Positions 6,377-9,718 of a DNA stretch of 9,718 nucleotides are shown here, piece after piece. The position numbers were made by a program, and so were the translations under genes. Source of the DNA: Acidobacteriota bacterium (lineage in GTDB: Bacteria; Acidobacteriota; Terriglobia; Acidiferrales; UBA7541); assembly GCA_003224195.1 (NCBI GenBank), contig QHYP01000064.1, forward strand, positions 2,298-12,015. Reading direction: 5' to 3'. Position 1 is the first letter of the stretch. Each line of letters starts with the position of its first letter. A model generated the notes under the pieces. It had not been told where the DNA came from and made no database searches. It saw only the letters and a list, made by a program, of their open reading frames with translations.

Positions 6377-6757
6377 TCAAGCGCCCGGACGGTATCTCGC
6401 CCAGGTCGTCTCCGTTTCCCAAACGGTGATGTCCGTGATTCCCGCACCGAGTGGCAACGCCGGCATCTGCCGAGCCGCCTCTTCATAGAAATATCTCGCC
6501 AGATTTTCCGCCGATGGATTGACCCTCTTGAACGATTCAAGATCGTTCAAAAACTGATGATCGAGTCCGCGGATGATCTCGCGAATCGTATGTTTCAGGT
6601 GCGTGAAGTCGCAAAGCAGGCCGATCCCATCCAGTTGCGGTCCTTCCACTGTGATCCGCACGCGATAATTGTGCCCATGCGGATTCTCACACTTGCCCTT
6701 GTAGCCCCGCAGGGCATGCCCGGCGGAAAACGTCTCTTCCACGCTGACTTGGAACAT
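6377..6757 (-). CDS. queD: 6-carboxy-5,6,7,8-tetrahydropterin synthase QueD
   Basis: Zinc enzyme of the 6-pyruvoyl-tetrahydropterin synthase fold; turns 7,8-dihydroneopterin triphosphate into 6-carboxytetrahydropterin, the first committed step towards preQ0. 126 residues, normal length. Zinc ligands are H14 (FSAGH), H27 and H29 (NPHGH); the catalytic Cys is C23 (GKCENPHGH), with D66-H67 in GLDHQFLND and E114 in TVWET for substrate binding. The start ATG is preceded by GGTG. It lies 94 bases downstream of the helicase gene and opens the queD-membrane protein-queE-queC run. No preQ1 riboswitch-like leader was recognised in that gap, so the operon may share the helicase transcript. Confidence 0.95.
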   Translation of the reverse strand: MFQVSVEETFSAGHALRGYKGKCENPHGHNYRVRITVEGPQLDGIGLLCDFTHLKHTIREIIRGLDHQFLNDLESFKRVNPSAENLARYFYEEAARQMPALPLGAGITDITVWETETTWARYRPGA

Positions 6758-6851
6758 GGTTCACCGGAATCTCACCGCAGCGCGCAAAGAAGCCGCAGGG
6801 AAGCGCCCGGCGCAATAGTTCCCGCGCCCGGCCATCGCTGCCGGCCTGCTT

Positions 6852-8804
6852 TCAAGCGGATGACGCCGCCTCCAAAAATCGCGCCACATCCTCCAAATCG
6901 CGCGCCTCTCCATACCGCGGCAGCGATTCCCGAAAAATTCTACCATAGGGCATGCGGTCGATGCGGGTGTCCAGCAGCGCAAGGATTCCTCGGTCTGTCT
7001 TCGTGCGGATTAGGCGCCCAAATCCCTGCTTCAGCGCCAGAACCGCCTGCGGCACCTGATACTCGGCGAAAGCGTTGCGTCCGTCTTCCTTCAAAGCGTT
7101 CACGCGCGCTGCCACGACCGGATCGGAAGGCACGGCAAACGGCAGCCGGTCCACAATCACGCAGGAAAGCTTTTCGCCCGGCACATCCACTCCCTGCCAG
7201 AAGCTGGACGTGGCAAACAGCACCGCGCCGGCGGTGTTCTTAAACCGATCGAGCAGAACCGAGCGCGGCGCCGTGCCCTGCAGAAACACCGGATAGGAAA
7301 CGCGATTCCGCACTCGCTCATACAGTTCGTTCATCAGCGCGTAGCTTGTGAAAAGGCAGAACGCTCGCCCTTCACTGCGTTCGAGCAGCCTCACGATTTC
7401 GTCCGCAGCCTTCCCGGCAAAGCCGGCATCGCGCACGTCCGGCATCGCTCGCGGCACGTACAGCAGGGCTTGTTCCGCGTAGGCGAATTCCGGCGGCAGC
7501 GCGCGTTCCAGCGTCTGGTCGAGCCCCAGCCGCTGGCGGATGTAATCAAAACGTCCCTCCACCGCCAGCGTTGCCGAGGTGAGAATAATCGTGTCGAATG
7601 GCTCGAACAGCCGTTCGCGAAGGATCTGGCTCACGTCAATCGGCGTCGCTGCAAGAAATACGCCCTTATTCCTCCGCTCGAACCAGTACACGAAATTTCG
7701 CTCGTGCGACTCGAAGAGAAACGCAAGCTCCTGCCGCAGCTCGAAACTCCGGCGCGACAAGTGGATGAGCTCCTCCGGTTTTTGCGCGGCGGCGGCCAGT
7801 TCGGCCTCGAGCGTTTTCAATGCCGAAGCTAGCGCATCGTATGCTTCCCGGTTCTGCTCGAGAAACGCCTCGCGCTCCTGCCGCGTAAACGGAAAACGCC
7901 CCTCGCGCGCCGGAAATGCCTCGAAGAAGGTCCGGCTCCGCTCGCGGATGCGCTGCATGCGTCGCAGCATGTGAGGTGACGCAAGTTTCAAAAGCCGCAG
8001 CGCCTGGTCCGTGTCACGCGCCAACTCGTCAAACCGGAAATTCGAAATCTGCCGGCTGAAATAGTCGCTCGCCACGTCTTCGATTTCATGCGCCTCGTCG
8101 AAGATCACCGCCGTGTATTCCGGCAGGATGCTTCCGAAATCGTCTTGCTTGAGCGCCAGATCGGCGAAGAAGAGATGATGGTTCACGATGATAAGATCGG
8201 CGTCCTTCGCGCGCTGGTGCATCGCCGTCACGAAGCAGCGCTGAAACTCGGGACATTTCTGGCCCGTGCAGGTGTCTCGCCGCGCATCCAGCTTCGTCCA
8301 CAACTCTGAATCGTCCGGAAGAAACGTCAGCTCCGCGCGGTCGCCCGTCTCCGTCTGCTTCTCCCAGTCGCGAATCCGGCGGAACGCATCCAGCTCGTCC
8401 ATGCCCTTCAGCATGGGTTGGTCACCCATCTGGTGAAGTTTTTGCCGGCAGAGAAAATTGGCACGGCCTTTCATCACCGCGACACGAAGTTGCGGCGCAA
8501 AATGTTTTTGCAGAAATGGAATATCTTTCTGGAACAGCTGCTCTTGCAGAGATTTTGTCGCCGTAGAAATCACCACCCGCCGCCCGCTCAGGATGGCCGG
8601 CAGCAAATAGGCGAGAGTCTTCCCCGTGCCCGTGCCAGCCTCGACGATCGCGTGCCGATGTTCCGCGAACGCCGTCTGGACAAGCTCCGCCATCTCGAGC
8701 TGCGCCCGCCGATGTTCGTAGCCGCTTCCCAGCGAGCGTTCGAGCAGACCACCCGGGCCGAAGATCTGCGCCATCGTCGGCGCCTCGGGTTGTGGCTCGT
8801 CCAT
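6852..8804 (-). CDS. dinG: DinG/YoaA-family ATP-dependent DNA helicase (Fe-S, XPD-like)
   Basis: Superfamily 2 5'-3' DNA helicase related to DinG/YoaA and XPD, for repair or resolving abnormal DNA structures. 650 residues from ATG at 8804. In order: conserved GPGGLL start region (16-21), Walker A EAGTGTGKT (55-63), four cysteines able to bind a 4Fe-4S cluster (C119, C179, C184, C190), DEAH box (236-239), SAT (410-412), FWQGVDVPGE (535-544) and QGFGRLIRT (593-601). No exonuclease domain is present. The start is uncertain: ATG at 8774 has GAGG 8 bases upstream, and TTG at 8906 has GGAG 9 bases upstream but adds 34 non-conserved residues; ATG 8804 is a compromise. It precedes queD with a 94-base gap. 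Symbol is by family only. Confidence 0.9.
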   Translation of the reverse strand: MDEPQPEAPTMAQIFGPGGLLERSLGSGYEHRRAQLEMAELVQTAFAEHRHAIVEAGTGTGKTLAYLLPAILSGRRVVISTATKSLQEQLFQKDIPFLQKHFAPQLRVAVMKGRANFLCRQKLHQMGDQPMLKGMDELDAFRRIRDWEKQTETGDRAELTFLPDDSELWTKLDARRDTCTGQKCPEFQRCFVTAMHQRAKDADLIIVNHHLFFADLALKQDDFGSILPEYTAVIFDEAHEIEDVASDYFSRQISNFRFDELARDTDQALRLLKLASPHMLRRMQRIRERSRTFFEAFPAREGRFPFTRQEREAFLEQNREAYDALASALKTLEAELAAAAQKPEELIHLSRRSFELRQELAFLFESHERNFVYWFERRNKGVFLAATPIDVSQILRERLFEPFDTIILTSATLAVEGRFDYIRQRLGLDQTLERALPPEFAYAEQALLYVPRAMPDVRDAGFAGKAADEIVRLLERSEGRAFCLFTSYALMNELYERVRNRVSYPVFLQGTAPRSVLLDRFKNTAGAVLFATSSFWQGVDVPGEKLSCVIVDRLPFAVPSDPVVAARVNALKEDGRNAFAEYQVPQAVLALKQGFGRLIRTKTDRGILALLDTRIDRMPYGRIFRESLPRYGEARDLEDVARFLEAASSA

Positions 8805-8996
8805 TGAGTGTCGTGTTTTGGGGTCAACTGTTTTGAAGTCCGCGCATTCGCGCTCAAGCGTGGAGGCCGCTTCTTTCCCTTCCGATTTTGAAGTGGGCCG
8901 CCTCAAGAACTTCTACTCCAATCTGCAAGGGAAAGCCGACACTCTCGCAAGACTCACATAAATAACACACTGCATCCGGCAAATTACGGTGGGAAC

Positions 8997-9025
8997 ACAG
9001 TATCTAATATTTTAAACTGCGTCAA
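8997..9025 (-). promoter_or_regulatory. possible helicase promoter in the divergent spacer
   Basis: Minus strand: TTGACG (9025-9020) and TACTGT (9002-8997) with a 17-base spacer, or GATACT (9004-8999) with 15. The -35 is good, the -10 poor. The surrounding stretch from about 8955 to 9030 is clearly more AT-rich than the rest of the window, as expected for a divergent promoter region. No convincing plus-strand promoter was singled out. Confidence 0.35.
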
Positions 9026-9049
9026 AAACTCTCTAATCGAGGTGAACAG

Positions 9050-9249
9050 ATGAAACTGAAGACGCCCGGCTCGTTACTGACGAATGTCCTGGGGCTGCTT
9101 GCCGGCGGATACTGCGGCAATTCGTCAACGCCGTCGGCGTCAGCAGCCTGGCCGAAGCCAAGACGGTTTTCGTCTGCGGCCTGCTTTTCAGAAACGCGGG
9201 CAGCCCTCCGACAATTCTCATCGCGGCCAAGGTCCGCCCGCGACAGTAA
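9050..9249 (+). pseudogene. short plus-strand reading frame, apparently frameshifted
   Basis: An ATG at 9050 has a strong ribosome binding site (GAGGTG, 5 bases upstream) and reads MKLKTPGSLLTNVLG before becoming Ser/Arg-rich and losing coding character, running through the terminator. From about 9090 the frame one base back looks coding: it ends with TAA at 9247-9249, uses mainly G/C in third positions, and encodes a hydrophobic stretch (AVGVSSLAEAKTVFVCGLLF, then AGSPPTILIAAKV). Joining them by a -1 shift near the GGGG at 9091-9094 gives about 67 residues. That frame has no start codon of its own after the TGA at 9043. It could be a decayed gene, an assembly error, a recoded gene or simply an RNA. 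I do not recognise the product. Confidence 0.3.
9092..9149 (+). other. long GC-rich hairpin inside the short plus-strand unit
   Basis: GGCTGCT (9093-9099) pairs perfectly with AGCAGCC (9142-9148). Inside, GCCGGCGG (9101-9108) pairs with CCGTCGGC (9131-9138) with one G-T wobble. This gives 15 pairs with a small 1/3 internal loop and a 22-base apical region. It lies just after the strong ribosome binding site and ATG and upstream of an intrinsic terminator. It could belong to a structured RNA. No known family was recognised. Confidence 0.5.
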
Positions 9250-9274
9250 AGCACAGCCATCTCAGCGACTCTTC

Positions 9275-9316
9275 AACGGGCTGGGGACATGCCGTGCCCC
9301 GCCCGTTTGTTTTCCT
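9275..9316 (+). terminator. intrinsic terminator of the short plus-strand unit
   Basis: Stem AACGGGC (9275-9281) with GCCCGTT (9301-9307), extended inward by GGGGAC (9283-9288) with GTGCCCC (9294-9300, one bulged G); loop ATGCC. It is followed by TGTTTTCCTT. The T-rich tail exists only on the plus strand side, so it ends plus-strand transcription. Confidence 0.75.
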
Positions 9317-9317
9317 T

Positions 9318-9345
9318 CTGACCCATACCTTAGAAGTTGTACACT
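9318..9345 (+). promoter_or_regulatory. possible promoter of the lipoprotein gene
   Basis: CTGACC (9318-9323), a 16-base spacer and TACACT (9340-9345). Each box matches four of six consensus bases. It starts just after the upstream terminator, where a new promoter would be expected. Confidence 0.3.
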
Positions 9346-9352
9346 GACGAAG

Positions 9353-9372
9353 CCGAATGTCGCCCCATTCGG
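9353..9372 (+). promoter_or_regulatory. hairpin in the lipoprotein 5' leader
   Basis: CCGAATG (9353-9359) and CATTCGG (9366-9372), a perfect 7-bp inverted repeat with a 6-base loop. If the promoter at 9318-9345 is right, it lies at the extreme 5' end of the transcript, about 80 bases before the ATG. It has no T-run. The remaining leader to 9452 shows nothing else. Confidence 0.35.
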
Positions 9373-9452
9373 GCTCGGCAAGAGTAGAGTGGGCAACGCG
9401 TACGCAAAGGCGCGCCGCGTATCACGGCGAAGACTCAGTCGTGGGGTGTGGG

Positions 9453-9718
9453 ATGAAGCCGGGCTTCTACAAGGTATGGATCGCTCTTCCGCTGGCAACG
9501 GCACTCCTGTCGTGCAGCCTCCCCAAGAAAAACAATGGCGGCGGGGGCGGAGGTGGGGGAAACGCCACGCTTAGCCTCACGATGATCGATACGCCGCCGG
9601 CAAACTCCTCTATTCTCTCGTTCAAGGCGACCATCACGGGAATTGCGCTCAACCCCGCGACTGGCAGTTCGTTCTCCTTGCCATTGACCTCTAGTCCCTT
9701 TGGGACGAATCCCATGAT
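9453..9718 (+). CDS. Gly-rich lipoprotein, N-terminal part (cut by window edge)
   Basis: Only the first 88 codons are visible. It starts MKPGFYKVWIALPLATALLSC: a basic N-terminus, a hydrophobic stretch and a lipobox (LLSC, Cys21), so it is a predicted lipoprotein anchored in the envelope. The mature part opens with a short polar stretch, then a run of eight glycines (30-37), a flexible linker. After this comes NATLSLTMIDTPPA followed by alternating hydrophobic strands, resembling a beta-sandwich of the kind found in DUF4382-like acidobacterial lipoproteins (tentative). GGGG lies 7 bases upstream of the ATG. The gene follows a terminator and a candidate promoter, so it is an independent unit, the only confident plus-strand gene here. 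Function is unknown. Confidence 0.75.
   Translation, partial: MKPGFYKVWIALPLATALLSCSLPKKNNGGGGGGGGNATLSLTMIDTPPANSSILSFKATITGIALNPATGSSFSLPLTSSPFGTNPM

Noticed and set aside
6758..6851. Possible preQ1 riboswitch or terminator in the gap before queD
   Set aside because: Short GC inverted repeats occur (for example GGCGC/GCGCC) but there is no T-run and no recognisable riboswitch core; such repeats are common in sequence this GC-rich.
6290..7243. 317-residue plus-strand open frame across queD and the helicase end
   Set aside because: Antisense to motif-bearing genes and low-complexity Arg/Pro/Ala; no ribosome binding site of note.
9050..9100. Programmed -1 frameshift heptamer in the short plus-strand frame
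   Set aside because: No X-XXY-YYZ heptamer in the ATG frame before the hairpin; kept only as one possibility under the finding for this unit.
1..9718. CRISPR arrays, insertion sequences, tRNA or rRNA genes
   Set aside because: No regularly spaced direct repeats, transposase-like frames, terminal inverted repeats or tRNA/rRNA signatures were seen on reading both strands.

Overview
The window is GC-rich, and all its confident genes except the last lie on the minus strand. A secreted protein combining a carboxypeptidase-regulatory-like (CnaB-type) domain with TPR repeats, a Gly-rich lipoprotein, and an HPr-kinase-like lasso kinase together suggest a soil-type bacterium, most likely an acidobacterium. 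That assignment is inferred from gene style, not from a marker gene.

Reading along the minus strand from the right, the layout is as follows. (1) A DinG/XPD-type iron-sulfur helicase (about 8804-6852). (2) A compact preQ0/queuosine operon: queD (6757-6377), a 62-residue two-helix membrane protein (6361-6173), queE (6159-5464) and queC (5459-4749). (3) A well-formed promoter (4727-4700) and a 5' leader with two hairpins, driving a secreted TPR protein (4640-3492). (4) After a 50-base gap, a lasso peptide cluster: B1 recognition protein (3441-3136), B2 leader peptidase (3176-2694), asparagine-synthetase-like C cyclase (2697-838), a 49-residue precursor A (841-692), and an HPr-kinase-like tail kinase (645 to the left edge, truncated). 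The lasso genes overlap or nearly touch, so they look like one translationally coupled unit behind the TPR gene.

The main discovery is the lasso precursor. It carries the full leader signature (Tyr-17, Pro-14, Leu-12, Gly-8, Thr-2 relative to the core) and a 20-residue core that starts with Ala and has a single acidic residue, Asp9. This predicts an Ala1-Asp9 macrolactam. The tail has four basic residues and no aromatic residue. B1 would bind the leader, B2 would cut after Lys29, C would activate Asp9 and close the ring, and the kinase would probably phosphorylate a tail Ser or Thr. No exporter or isopeptidase is visible; these may lie beyond the left edge.

The right end (8907-9718) differs. 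It holds a divergent AT-rich spacer, then a short plus-strand unit with a strong ribosome binding site, a 15-bp hairpin, an apparently frameshifted small reading frame and a textbook intrinsic terminator (9275-9316). Last comes the start of a plus-strand lipoprotein gene cut by the window edge.
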